Positions 42,667-52,276 of a DNA stretch of 64,000 bases are shown here, in pieces; positions within the stretch are counted from its first letter, which is position 1, and the number at the start of each line of letters is the position of its first letter. Under the pieces are notes generated by a model. It was not told the DNA's origin. It ran no database searches and worked only from the letters and a program-made list of their open reading frames with translations. Source of the DNA: Sphingomonas sp. FARSPH (GTDB taxonomy: Bacteria; Pseudomonadota; Alphaproteobacteria; Sphingomonadales; Sphingomonadaceae). The DNA lies in the NCBI RefSeq assembly GCF_003355005.1, contig NZ_CP029985.1:1169001-1233000 (forward strand), in the 5' to 3' direction. The position numbers and the translations under genes were made by a program.

Positions 42667-45363
42667 ATGAGCACTCCGGAGGCCAAAGCACGAGACCTGA
42701 TTGACCAGCAGCTTACGGCTGCCGGCTGGGTAATCCAAGATCGCACGGAGATGGATCGCCGTGCATCGCTGGGCGTGGCGGTGCGAGAGTATCCGTTCGC
42801 GAGTGGCCCGGCTGATTACCTTCTGTTGGTCGATGGTAAGGCGTGCGGCATTGTTGAGGCGAAGAAGGAAGGCTTCACCCTGTCCGGCGTCGCCGATCAG
42901 GCAGTGGGTTATGGAGCAGGAGCCCCGCCAGCGCTTGCGACTTGGGGCGCGCCGCTACGCTTCGACTATGAGGCGAGCGGGTCAGAAATCCTGTTCTCCG
43001 ACCGCGTAGATCCCGATCAGCGGTCGCGACCATTGTTCAGCTTCCACAGGCCGGACACGCTGCACGCTTGGCTAAAGGCCGGCTCCAGCATCCGCGCGCG
43101 CCTGTCCGAGCTGCCGCCCCTCGACCCCACCGGCTTGCGCGAATGCCAGGTCGAGGCGATCGAAGGTATCGAACACTCTCTCGGGTCGGGCCAGGCGCGC
43201 AGCCTCGTCCAGATGGCGACCGGCGCGGGCAAGACCTTTACCGCCGCAACCCTTTGCTACCGACTGCTCGCGCATGCCGGCGCGCACCGCATCCTGTTCC
43301 TGGTCGACCGCAACAACCTCGGCAAGCAGACGCTTAAGGAGTTCCAGACATACCGGCCGCCGGGCACGGGACGGCTGTTTACCGAATTGCACAACGTTCA
43401 GCGGTTGGGACCTACTGGATTGGACAAGGCCAACCAGGTCGTGATCTCCACCATCCAGCGTGTCTTCGCTCAGCTCACCGGCGCCGAGATCTCCGAGGAG
43501 GATGAGGAGCAGAGCGAGTTCGAGCACGCCCACGGCCCGACCCGGACCGTTGCCTACAGTCCGGCGCTGCCGCCCGAGACGTTCGATTTCATCATCGTCG
43601 ATGAGTGCCATCGCTCGATCTACGGCAGCTGGCGGCAGGTGCTCGATTATTTCGATGCTCAGATCGTCGGGCTCACGGCCACGCCCTCGCCGGCGACACT
43701 GGGGTTTTTCAATCGAAACCTCGTTGCCGAATACCCTTACGAGCGGTCGGTCGCCGATGGGGTCAACGTGCCTTTCGAGATCTACCGCATACGCACCCAG
43801 ATCGGCGAGCACGGGGGGCGTGTTCCCGCTGGCTACAGCGTGCCTCGGCGCGACAAACATACCCGGCGCCAGCGCTACGAGCAGCTCGACGACGATTTGG
43901 TCTATGCCGGCTCCGATCTCGACCGCTCGGTCGTCGTGCCTAATCAGATCCGCACGGTGCTGGAGGCCTATCGGAACACGCTGTCGACTGAGCTGTTCCC
44001 GGGCCGCACGGAAGTGCCCAAAACGCTAATTTTCGCGAAAGACGATCACCACGCTGAGGAGATCGTCGGGATCGCAAAGGAAGTGTTCGGCAAAGGCAAC
44101 GACTTCGCCAAAAAGATCACCTACGCAGCGACTGAGCCTGAACGCATTCTCGGTCAGTTTCGCACCGAATATCTGCCGCGCATCGCTGTGACCGTCGACA
44201 TGATCGCGACCGGCACCGACGTGAAGCCGATCGAGGTGCTCCTCTTCCTCCGCGATGTGCGCTCGGCGATCTATTTTGAGCAGATGCGTGGGCGCGGCGT
44301 GCGCTCGCTCAACCCGGTCGATCTCAAGCGCGTGACCCCAGACGCTGTCGCGAAGGACCGCTTCGTGCTGATTGACGCAGTAGGCGTGACTGAAAGCGAC
44401 AAGACGATCACGCAGCCGCTGGAACGTAAGCGCACCGTGTCGTTCGAGAAACTGCTGGAACAAGTCGCCTCGGGTGCAAGCGACGAGGACACCGTCTCCA
44501 GTCTCGCACATCGTCTATCAGCGCTCGATCGCAAGCTCAGTCCCGAATGCCGCCAGAGGGTCGCTGATGCGTCACAGGGACGATCTCTGAGCGAATTAGC
44601 AGGGTCTCTGGTCGACGCTCTCGATCAGGATCGTATCGAGCGCGCAGAAGACCCCGCGCAGGAGGCGCAGCGTCTGCGCGAGACGGCGTTGATGCCCTTT
44701 GATAAACCAGTGTTGCGCAACCTGCTGGTCGAGCTCAAACGCGCAAGTGAGGTGATCATCGATAATCTGTCGAGCGACATCGTCATCTCCTCGGCGTTTG
44801 ATCCGGCTGCGGCTGAGCGGCTCACGACCAGCTTCCGCACCTTCATTGACGAGCAAGGCGATGACATCACCGCGCTCCAGATCCTGCTCGGCCGGCCTGC
44901 GCATCAAGCGCGACTGACCTACCAAAGTCTAGAAGAGCTGCGCACGGCGATGATGCGACCGCCATGGCTTTTGCAGCCACTGGAGCTATGGAGCGCCTAT
45001 CGCAGGCTTCAGGGGGATAGGGTGCGCGGCAATCCAGCCAAGGCGTTGACCGACATCGTCGCACTCGTGCGCTTCGCCATCGGCGGGGTGGAAACGCTCG
45101 CGCCCTTGTCGGCCAACATGGCGCGAGACTTCGAGCTGTGGCTCGGGCGCGAGAAGAAGGCTGGACGGGCATACAATCAAACGCAACTCGGTTGGTTGGA
45201 GGCGATCCGAGATCACCTTGCCGCAAATATTGAGCTGCCGTTGCGCGACTTGCAGGAGCTGCCCCAATTTGAGCGCCGGGGCGGCATCATTGCCGCGCGC
45301 GCGGCATTCCCAGGACGACTGGATTTGGTGATAGATGAACTGACGACGGCACTGGTGGCGTAA
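42667..45363 (+). CDS. hsdR: Type I restriction enzyme, R subunit
   Basis: 898 residues. An N-terminal nuclease domain with the PD-(D/E)xK pattern (GPADYLLL ending at Asp50, then GIVEAKK with Glu64 and Lys66), followed by a superfamily 2 motor with Walker A ATGAGKT at 184-190, DECH at 312-315, GLTATPS and the later QMRGRGVR motif VI. It cuts DNA after ATP-driven translocation when the site is unmethylated. It is three bases before hsdS. The C-terminal third (about 700-898) binds the methylase core. Confidence 0.93.
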   Translation: MSTPEAKARDLIDQQLTAAGWVIQDRTEMDRRASLGVAVREYPFASGPADYLLLVDGKACGIVEAKKEGFTLSGVADQAVGYGAGAPPALATWGAPLRFDYEASGSEILFSDRVDPDQRSRPLFSFHRPDTLHAWLKAGSSIRARLSELPPLDPTGLRECQVEAIEGIEHSLGSGQARSLVQMATGAGKTFTAATLCYRLLAHAGAHRILFLVDRNNLGKQTLKEFQTYRPPGTGRLFTELHNVQRLGPTGLDKANQVVISTIQRVFAQLTGAEISEEDEEQSEFEHAHGPTRTVAYSPALPPETFDFIIVDECHRSIYGSWRQVLDYFDAQIVGLTATPSPATLGFFNRNLVAEYPYERSVADGVNVPFEIYRIRTQIGEHGGRVPAGYSVPRRDKHTRRQRYEQLDDDLVYAGSDLDRSVVVPNQIRTVLEAYRNTLSTELFPGRTEVPKTLIFAKDDHHAEEIVGIAKEVFGKGNDFAKKITYAATEPERILGQFRTEYLPRIAVTVDMIATGTDVKPIEVLLFLRDVRSAIYFEQMRGRGVRSLNPVDLKRVTPDAVAKDRFVLIDAVGVTESDKTITQPLERKRTVSFEKLLEQVASGASDEDTVSSLAHRLSALDRKLSPECRQRVADASQGRSLSELAGSLVDALDQDRIERAEDPAQEAQRLRETALMPFDKPVLRNLLVELKRASEVIIDNLSSDIVISSAFDPAAAERLTTSFRTFIDEQGDDITALQILLGRPAHQARLTYQSLEELRTAMMRPPWLLQPLELWSAYRRLQGDRVRGNPAKALTDIVALVRFAIGGVETLAPLSANMARDFELWLGREKKAGRAYNQTQLGWLEAIRDHLAANIELPLRDLQELPQFERRGGIIAARAAFPGRLDLVIDELTTALVA

Positions 45364-45366
45364 ACC

Positions 45367-46773
45367 ATGAGCTTCGTCGATGACCTTGCCGCCCTTGTGG
45401 CGGCGAGCACTAACCCGCTTGTTTATGGCCGACCCGATTGGCCGCGGCGCAAATTGGGTGAGGTCGCCCGCATCGTAAACGGCTATCCATTCCAATCTTC
45501 GGCCTTCAACAGTGAGCGTGGTCATCCGCTCGCCCGCATTCGGGACGTGCTTCGAGGATGGACCGAGACCTTTTTCGACGGGCCGCATCTCGCAGAAGCT
45601 TCAATTCACGATGGCGACCTGCTGATCGGGATGGATGGCGACTTCAATGTAGGGTGTTGGCATGGTGGGCCTGCCCTGCTCAATCAGCGAGTTTGCAAGG
45701 TAGTCGCAGATCCGGCGCTGCTGGATGCGCGCTTTCTGTTTTACGTGCTTCCAGCCTACTTGAAGCTCATCAATGACAACACGCCGTCCACGACGGTCAA
45801 ACACTTGTCATCTCGAACACTCGCGAGTGTGCCGCTACCGTTACCGCCGCTCGACACCCAGCGTCGCATCGTCGCGCGGGTCGACGAGCTGTTCTCAGAC
45901 TTGGACGACGGCGAAGAGGAACTGGCGCGGGCGCGCGCGGACCTCTCCACCTATCGCAAGTCCCTGCTCAAGGCCGCTGTCACCGGCGACTTTACCGCCG
46001 ACTGGCGCGCGGCAAACCTGCCCGCCGAACACGGCACCGACCTGCTCACCCGCATACTCGCTGACCGCAAGGCGCGCTGGACCGCTGACCAGCGCAATAC
46101 TGGTAGGCGGCACGCAGAGCCCGCTGCTCCAGATATGGACGCAAACGCCCATCTTCCGCATGGTTGGGCTTGGGCCGGTATAGAGCAACTCACCACCGGT
46201 GGCATCCGCAACGGCCTTTCGCTCAAGGAATCAAGCGAGCCTACCGAGGTCAAGGGTTTGCGACTCGACGCTCTCCAACCCAGAGGCGTCGATTGGGAGC
46301 GCACGCGATACCTGCCAATCTCCATCGCGCGAGCTGCTCCCTACCGCCTGCGGTCCGGCGACCTGCTGATTAGCCGTGCGAACGGGTCTCCCGATCTAGT
46401 GGGGCGGTGCTCGCTGGTGACGGACAGTCGTGACGACACGATCTTCCCCGATACAGCGATTCGGTATCCTCTCTGGGGAGAAGAGGTGATTCACCGATGG
46501 GTCAGTATGGCGTGGTCTGCACCGCAGACCCGCGCTCGCATGCTCGCGAGCGCGAAGACAACTGCTGGCATCCTCAAGATCTCTCAAGGAGACATCGCGA
46601 CGGTTCCGCTACCCTTGCCACCGCTTGCCGAACTCCGAGAGATCGTGCGTCGATATGATGCAACGCTTGCGGAAACCGAGGCGGGCTGGCTGGAAATGCG
46701 GACCTTGGCGTCGGCTTCGGCTACTCTTCGCCAAACCATCCTTGCCGCTGCCTTCCGCGGAGACCTGATATGA
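45367..46773 (+). CDS. hsdS: Type I restriction enzyme, S subunit
   Basis: 468 residues with two target-recognition domains, each ending in the conserved helical spacer: TLASVPLPLPPLDTQRRIVARVDELFSDLDD near 150-180 and IATVPLPLPPLAELREIVRRYDATL near 410-435. The two variable regions set the bipartite DNA target, which cannot be read from sequence. Normal length. A four-base overlap joins it to the unknown membrane-protein gene. Confidence 0.93.
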   Translation: MSFVDDLAALVAASTNPLVYGRPDWPRRKLGEVARIVNGYPFQSSAFNSERGHPLARIRDVLRGWTETFFDGPHLAEASIHDGDLLIGMDGDFNVGCWHGGPALLNQRVCKVVADPALLDARFLFYVLPAYLKLINDNTPSTTVKHLSSRTLASVPLPLPPLDTQRRIVARVDELFSDLDDGEEELARARADLSTYRKSLLKAAVTGDFTADWRAANLPAEHGTDLLTRILADRKARWTADQRNTGRRHAEPAAPDMDANAHLPHGWAWAGIEQLTTGGIRNGLSLKESSEPTEVKGLRLDALQPRGVDWERTRYLPISIARAAPYRLRSGDLLISRANGSPDLVGRCSLVTDSRDDTIFPDTAIRYPLWGEEVIHRWVSMAWSAPQTRARMLASAKTTAGILKISQGDIATVPLPLPPLAELREIVRRYDATLAETEAGWLEMRTLASASATLRQTILAAAFRGDLI

Positions 46774-47372
46774 ACGATGTCGAGTTCGCAGCGATTGACG
46801 AACGTGACGCTCCAGCGGAAGCCTCCACGACATTCCAACGTCGTCGCAAGTGGCCCTGGATCGTCGGCTTTGCACTTCTCGTCATCAGCGCGCTCGTGGC
46901 TTGGAACGTCGTGCTCTACCGGCCCGTGGCGAACGCACTCGCGGGCGAGCAGGACGTCAGCATGGTCGCCTATCGTCGCTGGCTGGTTTCGCCTGGCACG
47001 CTCGTCATCGACGTGCGCGATGTGAAGGGGACTGCCAGCATGGCGGATATGGATCGCAATCTGTTCAAGGCAGCCGAAGCGCTCAAGGATCGCCGCTTCG
47101 ATACGGTGGTGCTCGCCTACCACGGCACGCCTAAGTGGGTGATGGACGCAGATGCGTTTCAGACGATCGGCCGTGAGCGTGCCTTTCAGAACCCTGTCTA
47201 TGTGATGAGAACGATGCAACAGGACGTGAAGAACCTAGACGGCACGTCGGCCTTCCCGGCGCTCTATGGCGGCTGGCTGGGCGTCCTTGGCGAGGAACTC
47301 GACCAGCATAAGCATTTTCATGAGGGCTGGTGGCTTACCCCTGCTCTCGGCGATGCGGGAGCGGGCCTGTGA
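46770..47372 (+). CDS. Unknown membrane-anchored protein inside the hsd operon
   Basis: 200 residues. Charged N-terminus, one hydrophobic segment at about 29-50 (WPWIVGFALLVISALVAWNVVL) and then a soluble domain of about 150 residues (VAYRRWLVSPGTLVIDVRDVKG ... DTVVLAYHGTPKWVMDADAFQTIGRERAFQNPVYVMRTM). It overlaps hsdS by ATGA and hsdM by GTGA, so it is translated as part of the operon. It is not a usual type I subunit, and no family was recognised. It may anchor the complex or serve as an accessory effector. Confidence 0.8.
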   Translation: MNDVEFAAIDERDAPAEASTTFQRRRKWPWIVGFALLVISALVAWNVVLYRPVANALAGEQDVSMVAYRRWLVSPGTLVIDVRDVKGTASMADMDRNLFKAAEALKDRRFDTVVLAYHGTPKWVMDADAFQTIGRERAFQNPVYVMRTMQQDVKNLDGTSAFPALYGGWLGVLGEELDQHKHFHEGWWLTPALGDAGAGL

Positions 47373-48841
47373 ACGAGCAGGCGCTCGTCGCAAAGGTCTG
47401 GAATTACGCCCATGTCCTTCGCGAAGAAGGCGTCTCCTATGGCGACTATCTCGGCCAAATTAGCTTCCTCCTGTTCCTCAAGATGGACGAGGAGCGCACC
47501 GCGGCGCTGAACGAGCCCTCGGCCATTCCCGCCGATTGCCGGTGGGAGACGCTGCGCGGGCTGTCCGGCGCCAAGTTGGAGACGCACTACAAGGAGGTGC
47601 TGGCGAAGCTCTCGAAGCGTGACGACATTGTCGGCACCCTCTTCCTCAAGGCCGAGAGCAAGATCGCCGATCCGGCGCGGCTCCAGCGACTCGTTGCCCT
47701 GATCGACGCCGAGACCTGGATGGGGCTCAACGTCGATGTGAAGGGCACGATCTATGAGGGGCTGCTAGAGCGCAACGCCGGCGAGGTGCGCTCGGGGGCG
47801 GGCCAATATTTCACGCCCAGACCGCTGATCGACGCGATCGTCGAAGTCATGGACCCGCAGCCTAGCGAGACAGTCCATGACCCCGCGGCAGGGACGGGCG
47901 GCTTCCTACTCTCGGCCTATGACCACATGCGCCAGCAGCCCGCCGCGACCGATCGTGCGGTCGCCCGGCGGCTGCGCGAGACCAAGCTGTCGGGCAACGA
48001 CATTGTGCCCGAGGTGGTGCGGCTCTGTGCGATGAACCTTTACCTGCATGGCATTGGCGGCGATCAATCTCCCGTGCGCCATGCCGACGCGCTCACCGCC
48101 GATGACGGCGGCCGCTACGACGTGATCCTGTCCAACCCGCCGTTCGGCAAGCGTCAGTCATTCAAGTTCGTGAACGCAGAAGGGGCGATTGAAACCGAGC
48201 AGCAGACCTATGTCCGCGAGGACTTCACCGTCACTACGGGAAACAAGCAGCTCAACTTTCTCCAGCACATCATGACGATCACAAAGTCGGCCGCTGCCGT
48301 TGTGCTGCCCGATAACGTGCTATTCGAGGGCGGTGCGGGCGAGACGCTGCGCCGCAAGTTGCTACGCGACTTCAATTTCCACACCCTGCTGCGTTTGCCC
48401 ACGGGTATCTTTTACAGCCAAGGCGTGAAGGCGAACGTGCTGTTCTTCGACGCCGCACCAGCGAGCGAGCGGGTCGAGACGGAAGCACTCTGGGTGTATG
48501 ACCTGCGCACCAACAAGCGCTTCACCCTGCGCGAGCGCCCGTTGAAGCGCGCCGACCTAGATGACTTCGTCGCCTGCTACGGGCAGCAGCATCAACGTCA
48601 TCGCCGCACGGAGAGCGAGCGCTTCCGTCGGTTCCCGTATGAGGAGCTGGCTAAGCGCGACAAGCTGAACCTCGACATTTTCTGGCTCAAGGATGCGAGC
48701 GCCACTGACCCCAACAGCCTGCCCCCACCGGATGAGGTCGCTGCGGAGATCGTTGCCAGCCTTGAGCTTGCCCTCGACAAGTTCCGCAGCGTTGCCGCGC
48801 GTTTGGTCCCTTCGCTCAGCGACCCTGCTACGCCGAAATGA
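47369..48841 (+). CDS. hsdM: Type I DNA methyltransferase, M subunit
   Basis: 490 residues from the GTG at 47369. N-terminal HsdM domain (ALVAKVWNYAHVLREEGVSYGDYLGQISFLLFLKMDEE), then the N6-adenine methyltransferase with motif I DPAAGTGGF at 171-179 and motif IV NPPF at 256-259. Methylates the adenine in the HsdS target using S-adenosylmethionine. An ATG 13 codons upstream lies within the previous gene and adds no similarity. Last gene of the hsd operon. Confidence 0.93.
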   Translation: MNEQALVAKVWNYAHVLREEGVSYGDYLGQISFLLFLKMDEERTAALNEPSAIPADCRWETLRGLSGAKLETHYKEVLAKLSKRDDIVGTLFLKAESKIADPARLQRLVALIDAETWMGLNVDVKGTIYEGLLERNAGEVRSGAGQYFTPRPLIDAIVEVMDPQPSETVHDPAAGTGGFLLSAYDHMRQQPAATDRAVARRLRETKLSGNDIVPEVVRLCAMNLYLHGIGGDQSPVRHADALTADDGGRYDVILSNPPFGKRQSFKFVNAEGAIETEQQTYVREDFTVTTGNKQLNFLQHIMTITKSAAAVVLPDNVLFEGGAGETLRRKLLRDFNFHTLLRLPTGIFYSQGVKANVLFFDAAPASERVETEALWVYDLRTNKRFTLRERPLKRADLDDFVACYGQQHQRHRRTESERFRRFPYEELAKRDKLNLDIFWLKDASATDPNSLPPPDEVAAEIVASLELALDKFRSVAARLVPSLSDPATPK

Positions 48842-49514
48842 GCGCGCCCGCGCCGCCGCGAGATACGGCTGCGCGGGCATACAGGAAGTCCGAAGTCCTA
48901 GGGCGTAGAGCATGCTCTCACCCCGATGCTGCCAAACAGGCGGGGTCTGTCAACGAAGAGCCATCCACCGCCGGCGCTTGCTCTCTGTCGCAGCGCAGTC
49001 GATTAAGGTTTGATCGAATTAGCTTGCATGGCTAAGCTGATCTCGGCGCTGCTGCTCTGCCTTTATGTCGGTTCGCGTTGCTTGCAGCCGCTCGCAAGCC
49101 TCCTTTTTAGCAGCGACATCGCGCTTCTCTTTCTCAGCTTCCTCCTCCTTTAGACGCGCCAGCGTGCGGCGTGCCTCAGCAGCACGTCGCTCATAGATGT
49201 CACGCCAGCCGTTCACCTCAGAAGGAGCAAGCCCCATCTCGCGTCCCAGTGCCTTTCGGATCTCCCATTCCTGATTAGGCGCAATGTCTGCGAGCGAGTC
49301 ACCAGCGGCAGCATCCCACTGCGCGAGCGATCTTTCACGCACCTCGTCGGGAGAAGGTGTGGGTCCATACCTGCATGTGAGCTGCTGATCCTGTTCCGTT
49401 TGATGGAGCGCGGATAGCTTCTGATCCACCTCTGCAATTTGGGCGCTGATGGAAGGGCCACAGCCCGTCGAGGCGAGCACTGGAATAGCGTAAGCGTCCG
49501 GTGACGGCGTCACC

Positions 49515-50999
49515 TCAAACGGGCCGGTAGTTCCACGGCAGCAGTTCAGCGACCCGGCGGGCCGGATGGTCTGCGATGCGTCTGATGGTGTCGGCCAGCC
49601 AGGCCTCGGGGTCGACGCCGTTGAGCCTGGCGGTTTCCACCAGGCTGTAGATGCTGGCGGCGCGGTGCCCGCCCTGGTCGGAGCCCGCGAATAGCCAGTT
49701 TTTGCGCCCGACGGCGATACCGCGCAGCGAGCGCTCGGCGGCATTGTTGTCGATCTCCAGGCGACCATCGTCGGCATAGCGGGTCAGCGCCTGCCAGCGG
49801 GCGAGCGCATAGCGGATGGCGACCGCAAGGTCGGAGCGCCGGGACAGCTTCGGTCCGGTCGCGTCGAGCCACTGGCGGAAGGCATCGAGCAGCGGTCCGG
49901 CCCTGGCCTGGCGCGCGTGCCGTCGCTCGTCAGGGAGCCGGCCACGCACATCCCGTTCGACGGCATAGAGGCCGGCGATATGGTCCAGTGCCTCGCGGGC
50001 CGTGGGGGAGCCGGTTGCGGCATGGACGTCGAAGAACTTGCGCCTGACATGCGCCCAGCAGGCCACCTCTGCGATGCGGTCGCCATAGAGGCGGTCGAAC
50101 CCGGCATAGCCATCGGCGTGCAGATCGCCCCGGAACCGGGCAAGATGTCCGGCGGGTCGTTCGCCCTTGCGGTCGGGCGCGTAGTGGAACAGCACGGCGG
50201 GCGGAGCCTCGCCGCCAGCCCCGCGCTCGTCGCGTACATAGGTCCACAGCCTGCCCGTCCTGGTGCGACCGGCACCAGGGGCCAGTACCGGCACCGGCGT
50301 GTCGTCGGCATGGAGGGTCGCGCCGCCCATGACGTGGCGCTCGAGCGCGTCGACCAAGGGGCCGAGGAGCGCGGCCGAGCGCCCGACCCAGTCGGCGAGC
50401 GTGGAGCGGGCAAGGTCGACGCCCTGGCGAGCATAGATGCCCGACTGGCGGTAGAGCGGCAGATGGTTGGCGTATTTGGACACCAGCACATGGGCGAGCA
50501 GCCCCGCACCGGGTCGACCGCGCTCGATGGGCATGGACGGCAACGGCGCCTGCACTATGCGCTCGCATGACCGGCAGCTGAGCCGCGGCCGGACGTGGCG
50601 CACGACCCGGAACGAGGCGGGCACATAGTCGAGCTGTTCCGTAACGTCCTCGCCCATGCGCCGCATGGCACCACCGCAGTCGGGGCAGACGCACGGTGCC
50701 TCATGCACGACCTCGGTGCGGGGCAGATGATCGGGCAGCGGCTGTCGATACGGCCTGGCGGTCTCCCGTGTCCGGGTGACCACCGGCATCGCCGCAGTGG
50801 CGGCTTCCGCCTCGCGCTCTTCCAGCCCGAGTTCCAGCTGGTCAGCCTGGTGCGTCAGCTTCTCCGACGAACGGCCGAAGGCCATGCGCCGCAGCCGCGC
50901 GACCTGCATCCGCAACTGCTCCAGCTCGGCGCCGGCAGCAATGAGCATGGCCTTCAGAAGGGCGATATCGTCGGGCAGCGAGGCGGCATCGGGCGACAC
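49515..50999 (-). CDS. tnpC: IS66 transposase TnpC
   Basis: 494 residues. N-terminal leucine-rich region (ALLKAMLIAAGAELEQLRMQVARLRRMAFGRSSEK), a zinc-finger CxxC pair (CVCPDC, LSCRSC) and the DDE domain with LHADDTPV, HADGYAGFDRL and DGRLEIDNNAAERSLRG, the latter holding the catalytic Glu. It performs the transposition reaction. The C-terminal helix ends 25 bases inside the left end of the element. Confidence 0.95.
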   Translation of the reverse strand: MSPDAASLPDDIALLKAMLIAAGAELEQLRMQVARLRRMAFGRSSEKLTHQADQLELGLEEREAEAATAAMPVVTRTRETARPYRQPLPDHLPRTEVVHEAPCVCPDCGGAMRRMGEDVTEQLDYVPASFRVVRHVRPRLSCRSCERIVQAPLPSMPIERGRPGAGLLAHVLVSKYANHLPLYRQSGIYARQGVDLARSTLADWVGRSAALLGPLVDALERHVMGGATLHADDTPVPVLAPGAGRTRTGRLWTYVRDERGAGGEAPPAVLFHYAPDRKGERPAGHLARFRGDLHADGYAGFDRLYGDRIAEVACWAHVRRKFFDVHAATGSPTAREALDHIAGLYAVERDVRGRLPDERRHARQARAGPLLDAFRQWLDATGPKLSRRSDLAVAIRYALARWQALTRYADDGRLEIDNNAAERSLRGIAVGRKNWLFAGSDQGGHRAASIYSLVETARLNGVDPEAWLADTIRRIADHPARRVAELLPWNYRPV

Positions 51000-51059
51000 G
51001 CCCGCTTATACCAGAACCCCCGTGCCGATACACGCGAAAGCCGCAGGAAACCGTACTTT

Positions 51060-51407
51060 TTACCAGGCCAAGGTCGGCTGCGAGGACCGGATCGGATGCC
51101 GCCAGTCCACCCCTTCGAGCAGCATCGACAGCTGCGCCGGGGTCAGCACCGCGACGCCGTCCGCGGTCGCCGGCCAGGTGAACCGGCCCCGCTCCAGACG
51201 CTTGGCATGGAGCACGAGACCCTGACCATCCCACCACAGCAGCTTGACCAGATCGCCACGCTTGCCCCGGAAGGCGTACACCGCACCGCCAAACGGATCC
51301 TGGCGCAGCCGCTGCTGTACCAGCGCGGCCAGCCCGTCGAAGCCCTTGCGCATGTCCGTGACCCCGGCCGCCAGATACACCCGGACACCGCCCGGCGGCC
51401 CGATCAA
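51060..51407 (-). CDS. tnpB: IS66 accessory protein TnpB
   Basis: 115 residues, IS66 Orf2: GVRVYLAAGVTDMRKGFDGLAALVQQRL, DPFGGAVYAFRGKRGDLVKLLWWDGQGLVLHAKRLERGRF. The TTG at 51407 overlaps the tnpA stop (TTGA), the family's typical coupling. Its exact biochemical job is unknown, but it is needed for transposition in the family. Confidence 0.93.
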   Translation of the reverse strand: MIGPPGGVRVYLAAGVTDMRKGFDGLAALVQQRLRQDPFGGAVYAFRGKRGDLVKLLWWDGQGLVLHAKRLERGRFTWPATADGVAVLTPAQLSMLLEGVDWRHPIRSSQPTLAW

Positions 51408-51781
51408 GCAAACCCCGCCAGCACGGTCTTGAGCACCCGCGCGTCGATGGGAGGTGCCAGGCGGATGCGTTGCCCGGCCGGGCCGACCACTTCCACCACA
51501 CCCGGTCCGAGCGGCTCCGAATGCGGCACCATGGGCGCGCCCGCCACCTCGACCGGAATGAATGCCGGCCCCGGCAACGGCAATGCTTCGCTCGCCACCC
51601 CGTCGCGCAGCAGCGTGCGTCGCCAGCGATACACCAGCGACGTGCACACCCGGTGTCGCCGCGCCACCTCCAGCACGCTGGCACCCGGCATCATCGCCTC
51701 CGACACGATCCGCGCCTTGTCATCTTCGCTGAACCGCCGGCGCGGTTCAGGCCCAACCATCTCGATAATTCGCGTCGCCAT
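51404..51781 (-). CDS. tnpA: IS66 accessory protein TnpA
   Basis: 125 residues. N-terminal helix-turn-helix RRRFSEDDKARIVSEAMMPGASVLEVARRHRVCTSLVYRWRR, with a C-terminal tail typical of IS66 Orf1. The ATG at 51781 was chosen as the usual start MATRIIEMVG; a longer frame runs into the left-over upstream region. It probably binds the IS ends. Confidence 0.93.
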   Translation of the reverse strand: MATRIIEMVGPEPRRRFSEDDKARIVSEAMMPGASVLEVARRHRVCTSLVYRWRRTLLRDGVASEALPLPGPAFIPVEVAGAPMVPHSEPLGPGVVEVVGPAGQRIRLAPPIDARVLKTVLAGFA

Positions 51782-51934
51782 GATGCCGCACCGGTGTCTG
51801 CCACAGTGCCGAACCTGTGGCTTGCGCATCACCTCGTCAGCAAGGTGGAGAAGACCGGACGCTTACGGAATAGCTACCAGGATAAGATGAGCGCCGGCTG
51901 CCGCCGCGCCCCGTGTGGTGAACATATATCGCAT

Positions 51935-52276
51935 TCGCGGTCCCCGTCTCGGGGCCATCGAGAGTTGTTGTGCCCCATTCTACCCGAACCGAGGCACCCG
52001 AACCGGGAGCTGATAACCTGAGGAAACCCAACAGGCGCGGACGCCTTTGGACCCTGAGGCCTTGGACATGCGCGCCCGCCTCCCGGTCGAACAGGTTCGA
52101 CCAGGCGGGTTTCCAGGCGAGGTTATCAGGCCTCGACCTGCGATTTTGCGCAGGCGGGTATGTTCATGACCGGTTGCGCACGATCTGACAATGTGGGTTT
52201 GTGTAATCAGTGACGCGGGTCAGCTGCTGCAAACGGCTTCGCCTGCTGCAATCCGTTCCCTGCGCGTAAGCAGTGC
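51935..52276. other. Gene-free stretch with an imperfect inverted repeat
   Basis: 342 bases between the split exported-protein gene and the subtilase. CTGATAACCTGAGGAAACCC (52010-52029) has an imperfect inverted partner at about 52108-52131 (GGGTTTCC ... GAGGTTATCAGG), which could fold as a long stem. It is not a good match to integron attC core sites. No RNA gene was recognised. The promoter of the split gene should be in the left part. Confidence 0.5.

Larger units (their letters stand above)
49490..51866 (-). mobile_element. Complete IS66-family insertion sequence
   Basis: 2377 bases. The ends are inverted: GTAAGCGTCCGGT opens the left end and its reverse complement closes the right (13 of 13 match, then diverging). 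It is flanked by an exact 8-bp target duplication GGAATAGC at 49482-49489 and 51867-51874, as expected for IS66. It carries tnpA, tnpB and tnpC on the minus strand, all apparently intact, so the insertion looks recent. Confidence 0.96.
49019..51934 (-). pseudogene. Exported-protein gene split by IS66
   Basis: Removing the IS and one copy of the target duplication joins 51934-51867 to 49481-49019 into 531 bases: 176 codons in one frame plus TAA. The joined product starts MFTTRGAAAAGAHLILVA (or an ATG three codons earlier) and passes through a hydrophobic signal to LASTGCGPS, a possible lipobox, then a Glu/Lys-rich coiled-coil-like body (YERRAAEARRTLARL, EKEKRDVAAKKEACERL). With the IS present, the gene cannot be expressed intact. 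The body family was not recognised. Confidence 0.85.

Noticed and set aside
52010..52131. An integron-type attC site
   Set aside because: There is an inverted repeat, but the core sites do not match the RYYYAAC/GTTRRRY consensus and there is no integron integrase.
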